Assembly: GCA_947624165.1 (NCBI GenBank)
Contig: CANQJC010000012.1
Location: 1-58,928, forward strand
Direction of reading: 5' to 3'
DNA length: 58,928 bases
Origin: an uncultured Clostridia bacterium
GTDB taxonomy: Bacteria > Bacillota > Clostridia > UBA1381
Made by a program: the position numbers and the translations under genes. Of the stretch, positions 26,432-34,360 are shown in pieces; within the stretch, counting starts at the first letter, position 1; each line of letters starts with the position of its first letter. The notes under the pieces were generated by a model. That model worked only from the letters and a program-made list of their open reading frames with translations. It did not search any database and was not told where the DNA came from.

Positions 26432-27139
26432 TTACTCGGGAACAAATTTTGCGTTCCCGTCTATTTGTATAATGTCTCCGTTTGTAAGAGTGAAAACGTC
26501 GCCGTCGGATTTGAGGAGCTTATTTACCGATGATTTGCCGGAGCTGCCTATCGAAATACTGCCCGTACCCGTGACGGTGTACCTGCCTTCGGCTATATTA
26601 ACGCCGACCGTGTACCTGCCCGACGACCACGTAACGGTCTTTTTTGTCTTGTCGGCGAGCGACGCCTGTATTGCCGCGAGAGCGGAACGCTTAGAAGCAA
26701 GCTCGTCCGAAAGCGCGTTCTTTTCCTGTTCGAGCGCGTCGTTCGACTCGGTTATTTTGCGCAGACTGTCCTGCGACGCGTTAAACTTATCAAGCTCGTC
26801 CTTCTTCTCCTCAAGACGCTTCGCCGCGCTGTCGCGTTCGTTCTTCGCGCTGTCGGCGTTTTGCCGCGCGTTCACGTAATCGCTGTCGGAAAGGCGCATC
26901 GACGCGAGACGATGCGACACGACCGCGTCGCTTAACGGCAGCGCGATACCGAGTATAAGCGATAACGCCGCTGCGGCGGCGCAAATCGCCGCGCCGCGTA
27001 TGACGAACCGTTTGGGCAGGTCGCCCTTGAGACGCTTAACGTAACGCCGCGCCGATATTATGGGCGGATCGGACGCGGCTTCATTTTCACGCGGCGGCTC
27101 GTCGACTATTATTTCGATTATATCCTTTTCCTTTTCCAT
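26432..27139 (-). CDS. Membrane-anchored coiled-coil protein with C-terminal beta domain (paralogue A)
   Basis: 235 residues from ATG 27139, placed behind AAGGTGA; the GTG 9 nt upstream lies inside that Shine-Dalgarno. An acidic N-terminus (about 1-40) and a basic stretch precede a membrane helix (AAICAAAAALSLILGIALPL). A long coiled coil (about 80-150, KLDKF/LEEKKDEL-like heptads) follows, and the C-terminal domain contains SSGRYTVGVNIAEGRYTVTG and ends with DIIQIDGNAKFVPE. It begins 10 nt after ispE, 18 nt before paralogue B. Function unknown. Confidence 0.75.
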   Translation of the reverse strand: MEKEKDIIEIIVDEPPRENEAASDPPIISARRYVKRLKGDLPKRFVIRGAAICAAAAALSLILGIALPLSDAVVSHRLASMRLSDSDYVNARQNADSAKNERDSAAKRLEEKKDELDKFNASQDSLRKITESNDALEQEKNALSDELASKRSALAAIQASLADKTKKTVTWSSGRYTVGVNIAEGRYTVTGTGSISIGSSGKSSVNKLLKSDGDVFTLTNGDIIQIDGNAKFVPE

Positions 27140-27149
27140 AGCCGTCACC

Positions 27150-28031
27150 TTAATTCACGGGACGCGTCAGAAACACGTCCTTAAACTGGAGCGAAAAACT
27201 GTCCGCGCTTTTCTTCGCCGAGGCAAAATCGGTAAATATACCGAAAACCGTCGGACCCGAGCCGCTCATGACCGCTCCGCGCGCGCCGTTCATAATCATC
27301 TTTTTCTTTATTCCAGCGATAATGGGATACATATTCTGAGTGACCGATTCCATAACGTTGCAGAGATTCTGCGCAACGCCGTCCGCGTCCGCGGACATAA
27401 GAGCGCGGCATACCGCGTCCGCGTCGGGACGCACTTCTATTTTTGCGCCGTCTATTTTTTCGTATACCGCCGAGGTCGAAACGTTGATCTGCGGTTTGAC
27501 GAGCAGAATATACGCGTCGCACATCGGCGGCAGGGGCATGAGAATTTCTCCTATGCCGCGCGCCATCTGCGTACCGCCGTCAAAACAGTACGGAACGTCC
27601 GCTCCGAGCGACGCGCCGATCTCTATCAGCTCGCTTTTTTTGAGCGGCTCGGAATAAAGCATATTGAGCGCGGCAAGTACGGCGGCGCAGTTGCCGCTGC
27701 CGCCCGCAAGCCCCGCAGCCACGGGGATATTTTTGTGTATCATTATTTTCGCGCCGCCTTTTATGCCTGTCCTTTCAAAGAAAGCAGCGGCGGCTTTGTA
27801 CGCGATGTTCTTTTCGTTCGTGGGGAGGTAGCGCAGATTTGTCGAGACGGATATGCCGTTTTCCGTTTTATCAGTCAAAATAAGATCGAACAGCGAAACG
27901 GTCTGCATGATCATCTCTATATCGTGATAGCCGTTTTCACGTCGCCCAAGCACGTCGAGAGTGAGATTTATTTTTGCGTATGAGCGCGAAATCGCGCGTT
28001 TGCCGGTAATTACCGTATCTTCGGCAAGCAT
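27150..28031 (-). CDS. ispE: 4-diphosphocytidyl-2-C-methyl-D-erythritol kinase
   Basis: 293 residues. GHMP-kinase family: SRSYAKINLTLDVLGRRENGYHDIE at the start, ATP loop IPVAAGLAGGSGNCAAVLAAL at about 105-125, catalytic Asp in SLGADVPYCF, and MSGSGPTVFGIF near the end. In the ATP loop the usual Ser-Ser pair is Ser-Gly, a mild departure. It phosphorylates CDP-ME in the MEP route to isoprenoids, two steps after Dxs, which is encoded 0.8 kb upstream in the same operon. RBS AAAGGAGG; it starts 4 nt after tlyA. Confidence 0.96.
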   Translation of the reverse strand: MLAEDTVITGKRAISRSYAKINLTLDVLGRRENGYHDIEMIMQTVSLFDLILTDKTENGISVSTNLRYLPTNEKNIAYKAAAAFFERTGIKGGAKIMIHKNIPVAAGLAGGSGNCAAVLAALNMLYSEPLKKSELIEIGASLGADVPYCFDGGTQMARGIGEILMPLPPMCDAYILLVKPQINVSTSAVYEKIDGAKIEVRPDADAVCRALMSADADGVAQNLCNVMESVTQNMYPIIAGIKKKMIMNGARGAVMSGSGPTVFGIFTDFASAKKSADSFSLQFKDVFLTRPVN

Positions 28032-28035
28032 GGGT

Positions 28036-28848
28036 CTACCTCCTTTCGAGAGCCTCGTGGGAACGCTCGGTCACGGCGCGTATCATATCGTCCGTCACAT
28101 TGTCGCAGTCCGCACCGTTTATGAGATACGCGAGATACTCTATGTTTCCCTCGGGTCCTTTTACGGGCGAATACGTAAGCCCCGCCGCGCAAAGCCCAAT
28201 ACTCCGCGCGAACGTCAGAACTTTTTCTATGACCTCGTAGTGTATCTTTATGTCCCTTACAACGCCCTTTTTGCCTACCTGTCCGCGTCCCGCTTCAAAC
28301 TGCGGCTTGATCAGCGCGGCGATCGCGCCGTTTTGACGCAGCAGCCTTTTTGCCACGGGCAGTACGAGCGTGAGCGAGATAAACGAAACGTCTATCGACG
28401 CGAAATCTATTTCCTCGCCTATATCCTCGGGCGTCACGTAGCGTATATTTGTACGTTCCATATTCACGACTCTCTCGTCGCTGCGAAGCTTCCATGCGAA
28501 TTGTCCGTACCCCACGTCGACGGCGTACACCTTCTTCGCGCCGTTTTGCAGCATACAGTCCGTGAAGCCGCCCGTGGACGCGCCTATATCCATGGCGGTC
28601 ACGCCCTTGAGAGATATATCGAATTCGTCTATCGCTTTTTCAAGCTTAAGACCGCCTCGGCTCACGTATTTAAGCGTCTCGCCGCGTATTTCGGGTTTTG
28701 CGGCATCCTCGTCCACCATTTGCCCAGCCTTGTCGCATTTTTGATTATCTATATATACCTGTCCCGCCATTATGACGGCTTTCGCTCTCTCGCGGCTTTC
28801 GATAAGACCTTTTTTGACAAGCAGCGAGTCAAGTCTGATTTTAGCCAT
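28036..28848 (-). CDS. tlyA: TlyA/YqxC-family rRNA methyltransferase (S4 plus FtsJ-like)
   Basis: 270 residues from ATG 28848 (MAKIRLDSLLVKKGLIESRE), a typical S4 RNA-binding start. Then a FtsJ/RrmJ-type SAM domain: DIGASTGGFTDCMLQNGA, DVGYGQFAWKLR and DVSFISL. Mycobacterial TlyA 2'-O-methylates 16S and 23S rRNA and gives capreomycin sensitivity; in Firmicutes the gene (yqxC) lies downstream of dxs, as here. The ATG overlaps the dxs stop by 8 nt (ATGGCTAA), implying translational coupling. Confidence 0.95.
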   Translation of the reverse strand: MAKIRLDSLLVKKGLIESRERAKAVIMAGQVYIDNQKCDKAGQMVDEDAAKPEIRGETLKYVSRGGLKLEKAIDEFDISLKGVTAMDIGASTGGFTDCMLQNGAKKVYAVDVGYGQFAWKLRSDERVVNMERTNIRYVTPEDIGEEIDFASIDVSFISLTLVLPVAKRLLRQNGAIAALIKPQFEAGRGQVGKKGVVRDIKIHYEVIEKVLTFARSIGLCAAGLTYSPVKGPEGNIEYLAYLINGADCDNVTDDMIRAVTERSHEALERR

Positions 28849-30694
28849 TTGTCTGTAACTCCTGTATTTGTGATACGACCGAAACCGCGTCGAGACCGCA
28901 CATTGCGTCAAGCTCGTCTACGGAGCCGTGAGTGATCGGAACGTCGGGAACGGCGAGTATCTTGAACGCGCAGTCTATACGCGCTTCTTCGAACAGCGAC
29001 GCGATCATGCCGCCCATACCGCCCGTTCTGACGTTGTCCTCTATTGTTATCACGCGCCGCGTCTTTTTTGCCGACGCGATTATTGCTTGTTCGTCGAGAG
29101 GCTTGACGGTGGGGAGCGCGATTATCTCAACCGACATTCCCGCAAGCGCGGCGGCTTCCTGCGCCCTCTTTACCATTCTGCCGGTCGCTATTATCGTAAC
29201 GTCCGAGCCCTCCTTTATAAGCTGCGCCTTTCCGAACGTGAAACCGTCCGGCACGTCCGACGCTTCGGCTCCTCCGCGCGGATAGCGTATAGCCACGGGC
29301 GCGTTGAAGCGGTTCACCGCGAAATCAAGCATTTCTTCGAGCTGCTTAAAGGTGGCGGGGGACAGTATCGTCATATTCGGCATGTGCGACAAATATGAAA
29401 TATCATAAATTCCCTGATGCGTTTCGCCGTCCGCGCCCACTATTCCGGCACGGTCGATGGGAAACACAACATGAAGATTTTGCAGACATACATCGTGAAG
29501 CGTCTGGTCGTATGCGCGCTGAAGAAAAGACGAATACAGTGGTATTACGGGTATATAACCGCCCGCCGCAAGTCCCGCGGCGAACGTTACGCCGTGCTGC
29601 TCCGCTATTCCTACGTCGAAAAAGCGGTTTTTGAATCGTTTTTGAAATTCCTCAAGTCCCGTTCCGCTTGGCATCGCGCCTGTTATCGCGATGATCCTGT
29701 CGTTTTTCTCCGCGAGCTTTACAAGCGCGGAGCCGAAGCGCGAGCTGTATGTTTCACCCTCGTTTTTCGTCTCGCCCGTTTCCTTGTCAAACGGGGATAT
29801 ACCGTGGAATTTGCGCGGATTTGCTTCGGCGGGAGCGTAGCCCTTGCCCTTTTTCGTCTGTACGTGTATGAACACCGGCTTCTTCTCGCCCTTGACGTAT
29901 TCGAAGCACTGTATCATTGATTTGATGTCGTGACCGTCCACGGGTCCCATATAAGTGAATCCCATATCGTCGAAAAGCGTTGTGGGAATAACAAGACGAC
30001 GGAAAAAGCGTTTTACTTTTTTTATGACGCTCACGATCGCGCCGCCCGCCAGAGGTATGCGCTTGAGGAAATTCTCCACGGCGACCTTCGAACGGAAATA
30101 AATGGGAGACATTCTGAGCTTTCTCAAATGCGCCGAGACCGCGCCGACGTTGCGCGATATCGACATCGCGTTATCGTTCAAAATAAGAATGAGCGGCGTT
30201 TTCGTGTGCCCGGCGTCGTTCATCGCCTCGTACATCATGCCGCCCGTAAGCGCGCCGTCGCCGAAAACGGCGATGATATTCGAATCGCCGCCGTCAAGAT
30301 CGCGCGCGCGCGCAAGCCCCAAAGCCGCCGAAACGGACGTCGAGCTGTGTCCCGTGTTAAACACGTCGCACTCGCTTTCGCTCCTTTTTGGGAATCCCGA
30401 GATACCGCCGAATTGACGCAGCGTACCGAAGCTGTCCTTCCTGCCCGTGAGGATTTTGTGGACGTAGGACTGATGTCCCACGTCAAAAATGATTTTATCG
30501 TCGGGAACGTTAAAGACGGCGTGCAAAGCGACGGTCAGCTCGACGACTCCGAGATTGGACGCGAGGTGACCGCCCGTTTTTGAAACGTTGTCAATCAGGA
30601 AAGCGCGTATCTCGGCGCACAGTTCCGTAAGCTCGTCGGTATTCAGTTTTTTCAAATCTTCGGGTGAGGTTATATTGTCTAAGAGTTTATTCAT
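28841..30694 (-). CDS. dxs: 1-deoxy-D-xylulose-5-phosphate synthase
   Basis: 617 residues from ATG 30694 (a TTG two codons earlier is less likely). Thiamin-diphosphate enzyme: VGHQSYVHKILTGR (catalytic His), GDGALTGGMMYEAMNDAG and NDNAMSIS (ThDP/Mg site), then the transketolase-like middle domain GIAEQHGVTFAAGLA and C-terminal VITIEDNVRTGGMGG. It joins pyruvate with glyceraldehyde-3-phosphate in the first step of MEP isoprenoid synthesis. It is 23 nt downstream of oapA, the same order as in the Bacillus halodurans OLE region and its relatives, as I recall it. Confidence 0.97.
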   Translation of the reverse strand: MNKLLDNITSPEDLKKLNTDELTELCAEIRAFLIDNVSKTGGHLASNLGVVELTVALHAVFNVPDDKIIFDVGHQSYVHKILTGRKDSFGTLRQFGGISGFPKRSESECDVFNTGHSSTSVSAALGLARARDLDGGDSNIIAVFGDGALTGGMMYEAMNDAGHTKTPLILILNDNAMSISRNVGAVSAHLRKLRMSPIYFRSKVAVENFLKRIPLAGGAIVSVIKKVKRFFRRLVIPTTLFDDMGFTYMGPVDGHDIKSMIQCFEYVKGEKKPVFIHVQTKKGKGYAPAEANPRKFHGISPFDKETGETKNEGETYSSRFGSALVKLAEKNDRIIAITGAMPSGTGLEEFQKRFKNRFFDVGIAEQHGVTFAAGLAAGGYIPVIPLYSSFLQRAYDQTLHDVCLQNLHVVFPIDRAGIVGADGETHQGIYDISYLSHMPNMTILSPATFKQLEEMLDFAVNRFNAPVAIRYPRGGAEASDVPDGFTFGKAQLIKEGSDVTIIATGRMVKRAQEAAALAGMSVEIIALPTVKPLDEQAIIASAKKTRRVITIEDNVRTGGMGGMIASLFEEARIDCAFKILAVPDVPITHGSVDELDAMCGLDAVSVVSQIQELQTNG

Positions 30695-30717
30695 AACCAA
30701 AGCCTCGTATATTTTGT

Positions 30718-31308
30718 TCAGTGCTTCCTTAAATGCTTAAAGAAGTACATTATTTTTCCTACGATAAATACTATCGAATTACCGTTCTGCATGGAGATAC
30801 CCTTGGACATCGCCTTGCCGCCTATCGTGAGCGCGCCGACAAGTCCCGTCAGGATCAAGCTCGGCAGCATACCCTTAAGCTCGAACATAGACACAAGCTC
30901 TGTCACTATCAACGCGGTCGTCGCACCCGATATAATACCCGCGATGTCGCCTATCACGTCGCAGCACATATTCGCAAGCTGCGGCGCGTGCCGTATGACG
31001 GAAATGCTTTCTTTCGCGCCCGCGACCCGTCTGGACGCGAGTGAGTGGAACGGTTTTTCCTCCGCGGACTGCACCGCCGTACCTATCATGTCGAACAGAA
31101 TGTTTACCGCTATGATAACAAGCAGAAGCACAAACGCGAAAAACACCGTAATGGATTTCATTGCCGCAGACGTTATGAAGCTGAAAAAGACAGACAGCAC
31201 AAACGACAGCGCAAGAACGATTATCGTCCACTTATATGAAGCGGATACGTTTGAATCGGGGTGCGGAAGCTTGAATTTTTTTCGTTTCGGTATGTCCGAT
31301 TTGTCCAA
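30718..31308 (-). CDS. oapA: OapA-like OLE RNA-associated membrane protein
   Basis: 196 residues. Start taken as TTG 31308, because AAAGGAGAG lies 7 nt upstream and any longer frame would translate the OLE RNA. The N-terminus is basic (KSDIPKRKKFKLPHP). Four membrane helices can be drawn: about 25-50, 53-78, 120-140 and 148-170. Between helices 2 and 3 lies a polar loop with FHSLASRRVAGAKESISVIR. OapA proteins have this size and topology, dimerise, bind OLE RNA and hold it at the membrane. The call depends on size, topology and position directly after the OLE RNA and before dxs; I could not align it to a reference. Confidence 0.82.
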   Translation of the reverse strand: MDKSDIPKRKKFKLPHPDSNVSASYKWTIIVLALSFVLSVFFSFITSAAMKSITVFFAFVLLLVIIAVNILFDMIGTAVQSAEEKPFHSLASRRVAGAKESISVIRHAPQLANMCCDVIGDIAGIISGATTALIVTELVSMFELKGMLPSLILTGLVGALTIGGKAMSKGISMQNGNSIVFIVGKIMYFFKHLRKH

Positions 31309-31379
31309 GTAAATTCTCTCCTTTAAAATATAAAATGAACGAAACGCGCTGCGTTTACGATTCCATACATTGTAAATAG

Positions 31380-32001
31380 GGTAATGAACAGAGTAAAGTT
31401 TGCGGCTTAGGTCCGGAAGGCTTTCCCGCGCTCCTGCACCCTCGTCGCCGAGGGAGCGGTTTCCCTTTAAAGGCGCGCACCTTTTTGAGGTTGCCGGACT
31501 GCCACTGAGTCCGCACTGCAATCCTCTGTTCATCCGTATTTCAGACAGCCTAGAGGTTTTCCCAAACAGCCATAGCTCTCCGTATCCTCTTTTGCAGACA
31601 TGGTTTCAACACGCGATACCCGCTCGCAACGATGCGCAATGATGCGTTCGGGTTTTGTTCATGTATCCGCCATATCCACTCAAGGCTGGCTACGCTGCCC
31701 ACAGCATTCATACCGCTGCCCTTGTGAGGCTGCGGACTACTAACCGCGAAACAGGTTTTCCCCTGCGCCGTAACGACTTGCTCCCTTAGGGGGTCTAGGC
31801 CGCCACAGTCACAGGCCTCCACGGAAAAGGGGGAAAGGTAACCATGCCGTTGGAAACCGCCCCTAAACCTTAACTCCCAGCATCAGCCCCGAACTGGGCG
31901 TTCAAAGCAAAACACCAGAAACTTCATCGATGTGCCATTTGGCGGATTTTTAGGCCCGCTTTCCGAAGAACCGTACCGACTAGGATACTGCACCGCTATT
32001 G
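31380..32001 (-). ncRNA. ole: OLE RNA (ornate large extremophilic RNA)
   Basis: About 620 nt without a plausible gene, between a strong minus-strand promoter and oapA. It is much more GC-rich and ordered than the flanking AT-rich intergenic DNA. Stems seen on the plus-strand text: CCCTCG/CGAGGG (31439-31454), CGGACT/AGTCCG (31495-31513), and a perfect 10-bp long-range helix between 31384-31393 and 31524-31533. The length matches the about 610 nt of B. halodurans OLE RNA, and the downstream genes oapA-dxs-tlyA match the OLE locus. OLE RNA forms a membrane RNP tied to cold, alcohol and metal stress. The 3' boundary is approximate. Confidence 0.85.
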
Positions 32002-32007
32002 GCGTAT

Positions 32008-32036
32008 AGTATATCATATTTCACATCAAAAGTCAA
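32008..32036 (-). promoter_or_regulatory. Sigma-A promoter of OLE RNA
   Basis: On the minus strand TTGACT (32031-32036) and TATACT (32008-32013) are separated by 17 bp. This near-consensus promoter predicts a start close to 32001 and abundant transcription of OLE RNA and the oapA-dxs operon. Confidence 0.88.
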
Positions 32037-32085
32037 TGTGCGCGGCAAATAGTTTACAAATGCGTAATAAATTGCCGTGAAGCTA

Positions 32086-32114
32086 TTTACAAAAAGATTG
32101 TTCGGGTATATAAT
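32086..32114 (+). promoter_or_regulatory. Promoter of proBA, divergent from OLE
   Basis: TTTACA (32086-32091), 17-bp spacer, TATAAT (32109-32114), with RBS GGAGGAAG 24 nt downstream. It is about 70 bp from the OLE promoter, pointing away. Confidence 0.78.
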
Positions 32115-32149
32115 TAGAAACGACCAATAATTGATTTCGGAGGAAGAAA

Positions 32150-32968
32150 ATGGACGATATATTAAATGATGTGGCGTCGGCGCAAAGGATAGTCGTTAAA
32201 GTCGGAACATCGACGCTTACATATGAGCGCGGAACGATGAATCTGAAGCTTATCGACCGTCTCGCCATGGTACTTTCCGATTTGAGGAACCAAGGCAAGG
32301 AGATAATACTTGTGTCGTCGGGTGCGATAGGGATCGCGCTCGGCAAGCTCGGTTTGGAGGAAAGACCGAAGGACACAAAGGGAAAACAGGCTGTCGCCGC
32401 GGTCGGTCAGTGCGAGCTGATGTATCTTTACGACAAGGTATTCGGCGAATATAACAATACCGTCGCGCAGGTCCTCGTGACGCGCGACGACATAGCGATA
32501 CCGAAAAGAAAAAGAAATATTCAAAATACCGTAACAACGCTTCTCGAAATGGGTATAATACCTATCGTGAACGAAAACGACACCGTCAGCTTTGACGAGA
32601 TCGAGATAGGCGACAACGACACGCTGTCCGCCGTCGTCGCGGAGCTTGTGAACGCTGACCTGCTCGTTCTTTTTTCGGATATAGACGGACTTTACGACGA
32701 CGACCCGCACAGGAACAAAAACGCCAGACTTCTCCCAGTCGTGTACGACGTGGAGGAGGTAAAGTATACGGCGCACGGCGCGGGTACGAGCCGCGGCACG
32801 GGCGGTATGGTAACGAAACTCGAAGCCGCCGAACGCGCCGTAAACGCGGGTATTCATATGATAATTGCGAACGGAAACAACGTTGACGCCATGTACGATA
32901 TATTAAACGGCGAAAACGTCGGAACCCTGTTCGTATCCAAAAATTTTGAAAGGAAAAATGACGTATGA
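32150..32968 (+). CDS. proB: Glutamate 5-kinase (short form without PUA domain)
   Basis: 272 residues, an amino-acid kinase domain only; many ProB proteins carry an extra C-terminal PUA domain of about 100 residues that is missing here, as in several Clostridia. Motifs: IVVKVGTSTLT, LVSSGAIGIALGKLGL, PIVNENDTVSFDEIEIGDND and SDIDGLYDDDP. It phosphorylates glutamate for proline synthesis and is normally inhibited by proline. The stop overlaps the proA start (ATGA). Confidence 0.96.
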   Translation: MDDILNDVASAQRIVVKVGTSTLTYERGTMNLKLIDRLAMVLSDLRNQGKEIILVSSGAIGIALGKLGLEERPKDTKGKQAVAAVGQCELMYLYDKVFGEYNNTVAQVLVTRDDIAIPKRKRNIQNTVTTLLEMGIIPIVNENDTVSFDEIEIGDNDTLSAVVAELVNADLLVLFSDIDGLYDDDPHRNKNARLLPVVYDVEEVKYTAHGAGTSRGTGGMVTKLEAAERAVNAGIHMIIANGNNVDAMYDILNGENVGTLFVSKNFERKNDV

Positions 32969-34215
32969 CGACGGAGCTTTTACAAAAATGCACTCTCGCG
33001 CGCAGCGCGTCGTACAGCACGGCGGCTTTGAGCACGGTCGTGAAGGACAACGCGCTCGAGGCGATAGCCGCCGCCTTGCGGGAGTCGAAGGACGAGATAA
33101 TCGCGGCGAACAGACAGGATATAGAAAACGCGGAGAAAAACGGTATGCGTCCCGCTATGATCGACCGCCTGACGCTTACGGAGGAAAGAATAGACGCAGC
33201 CGCGCAGGGCGTTATGCAGATACGCTCTCTCGGCGACCCGATAGGTGAGATAACGTATATGCGCAAGCGTCCCAACGGGCTGATGATAGGGTGCAAGCGC
33301 GTGCCTATGGGCGTTGTCGCGATAATTTACGAAGCGCGTCCAAACGTGACCGTCGACGCCGCGGCGTTATGTCTGAAAACGTCAAACGCGTGTATACTGC
33401 GCGGCGGCAGCGAAGCGATAAACACGAACAAGACGCTCATGAAGATCATGCAGCGCGCGGCTTACGGCGCGGGCGTATGCGAGGGAGCTTTGAATATCAT
33501 AGAGGATACGTCGCGCGAAACGGCGACGGATCTCATGAAAATGAACGGGTATATCGATATGCTTATCCCGCGCGGCGGCAAGGGCTTGATACGTTCCGTG
33601 GTCGAAAACGCGACCGTTCCCGTTGTGGAGACGGCTGCGGGAAACTGTCACGTTTACGTTGACGGCGGCGCGGACATGGATATGGCTCTTAATATCGTTC
33701 TCAACGCAAAGGTTCAGCGTCCGTCGGTATGCAACGCCGCCGAGACGCTGCTTGTGGACGCGGCTGCCGCAGATGAATTTATTCCCGTCGTGTTCGACGT
33801 GCTCAAGGAAAACAACGTTGAGATACGCGCGGACGAGAGAGCGAGGGAAATTTATCCCGACGTGTCCTCGGCAAGCGAGGAGGACTATTACACCGAGTAT
33901 AACGATTACATTATCGCGGTTAAAATCGTCGATGGAGTGGGCGAAGCGATAGACCATATAAACAAATACAACACGAAACATTCCGAAGCTATCGTGACAA
34001 ATAATTACGCGCACGCTCAGCGTTTCCTGAACGAAGTCGACGCAGCCGCCGTATACGTGAACGCGTCGACGCGGTTTACCGACGGGTTTGAGTTCGGCTT
34101 CGGCGCGGAAATAGGAATAAGCACGCAGAAGATGCACGCGCGCGGACCTATGGGACTTGAGTCGCTCACATCTGTAAAATATGTAATATACGGCGACGGT
34201 CAAATCAGAAAATAA
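32965..34215 (+). CDS. proA: Gamma-glutamyl phosphate reductase
   Basis: 416 residues, family-normal. Aldehyde-dehydrogenase fold: KRVPMGVVAIIYEARPNVTV near 110, CILRGGSEA, the catalytic Cys in PSVCNAAETLLVD (about 255-260), and FGAEIGISTQKMHARGPMGLE near the C-terminus. It reduces glutamyl-5-phosphate to the semialdehyde with NADPH. Translationally coupled to proB by the ATGA overlap. proC, the last step, is not in the window. Confidence 0.97.
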   Translation: MTTELLQKCTLARSASYSTAALSTVVKDNALEAIAAALRESKDEIIAANRQDIENAEKNGMRPAMIDRLTLTEERIDAAAQGVMQIRSLGDPIGEITYMRKRPNGLMIGCKRVPMGVVAIIYEARPNVTVDAAALCLKTSNACILRGGSEAINTNKTLMKIMQRAAYGAGVCEGALNIIEDTSRETATDLMKMNGYIDMLIPRGGKGLIRSVVENATVPVVETAAGNCHVYVDGGADMDMALNIVLNAKVQRPSVCNAAETLLVDAAAADEFIPVVFDVLKENNVEIRADERAREIYPDVSSASEEDYYTEYNDYIIAVKIVDGVGEAIDHINKYNTKHSEAIVTNNYAHAQRFLNEVDAAAVYVNASTRFTDGFEFGFGAEIGISTQKMHARGPMGLESLTSVKYVIYGDGQIRK

Positions 34216-34232
34216 TTGTATATAATTTATTA

Positions 34233-34261
34233 TTGACGCAAATACTTACTTGCAGTAAAAT
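34233..34261 (+). promoter_or_regulatory. Promoter of the L,D-transpeptidase gene
   Basis: TTGACG (34233-34238), 17-bp spacer, TAAAAT (34256-34261). An inverted repeat AAATTTA...TAAATTT follows in the leader (34262-34293). Confidence 0.7.
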
Positions 34262-34360
34262 AAATTTAGCGTCGCTTTCGGCGCGCGTAAATTTAATGAA
34301 AATACTTTTAAGTTCATATACTGCTTATGGAAGGAATTTAACGGAAGGAAGTAATATAAC

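Noticed and set aside
30718-31533. Extended oapA frame starting at 31533
   Set aside because: The first 75 codons translate OLE RNA sequence; a proper RBS precedes TTG 31308.
31550-31822. A 90-residue minus-strand reading frame within the OLE RNA
   Set aside because: No Shine-Dalgarno, no recognisable protein features, and it lies within the structured RNA.
31400-32000. The structured RNA as RNase P RNA or tmRNA
   Set aside because: No ACAGAA/GAGGAAAGUC blocks of RNase P and no tRNA-like CCA end or tag frame of tmRNA; context with oapA and dxs fits OLE better.
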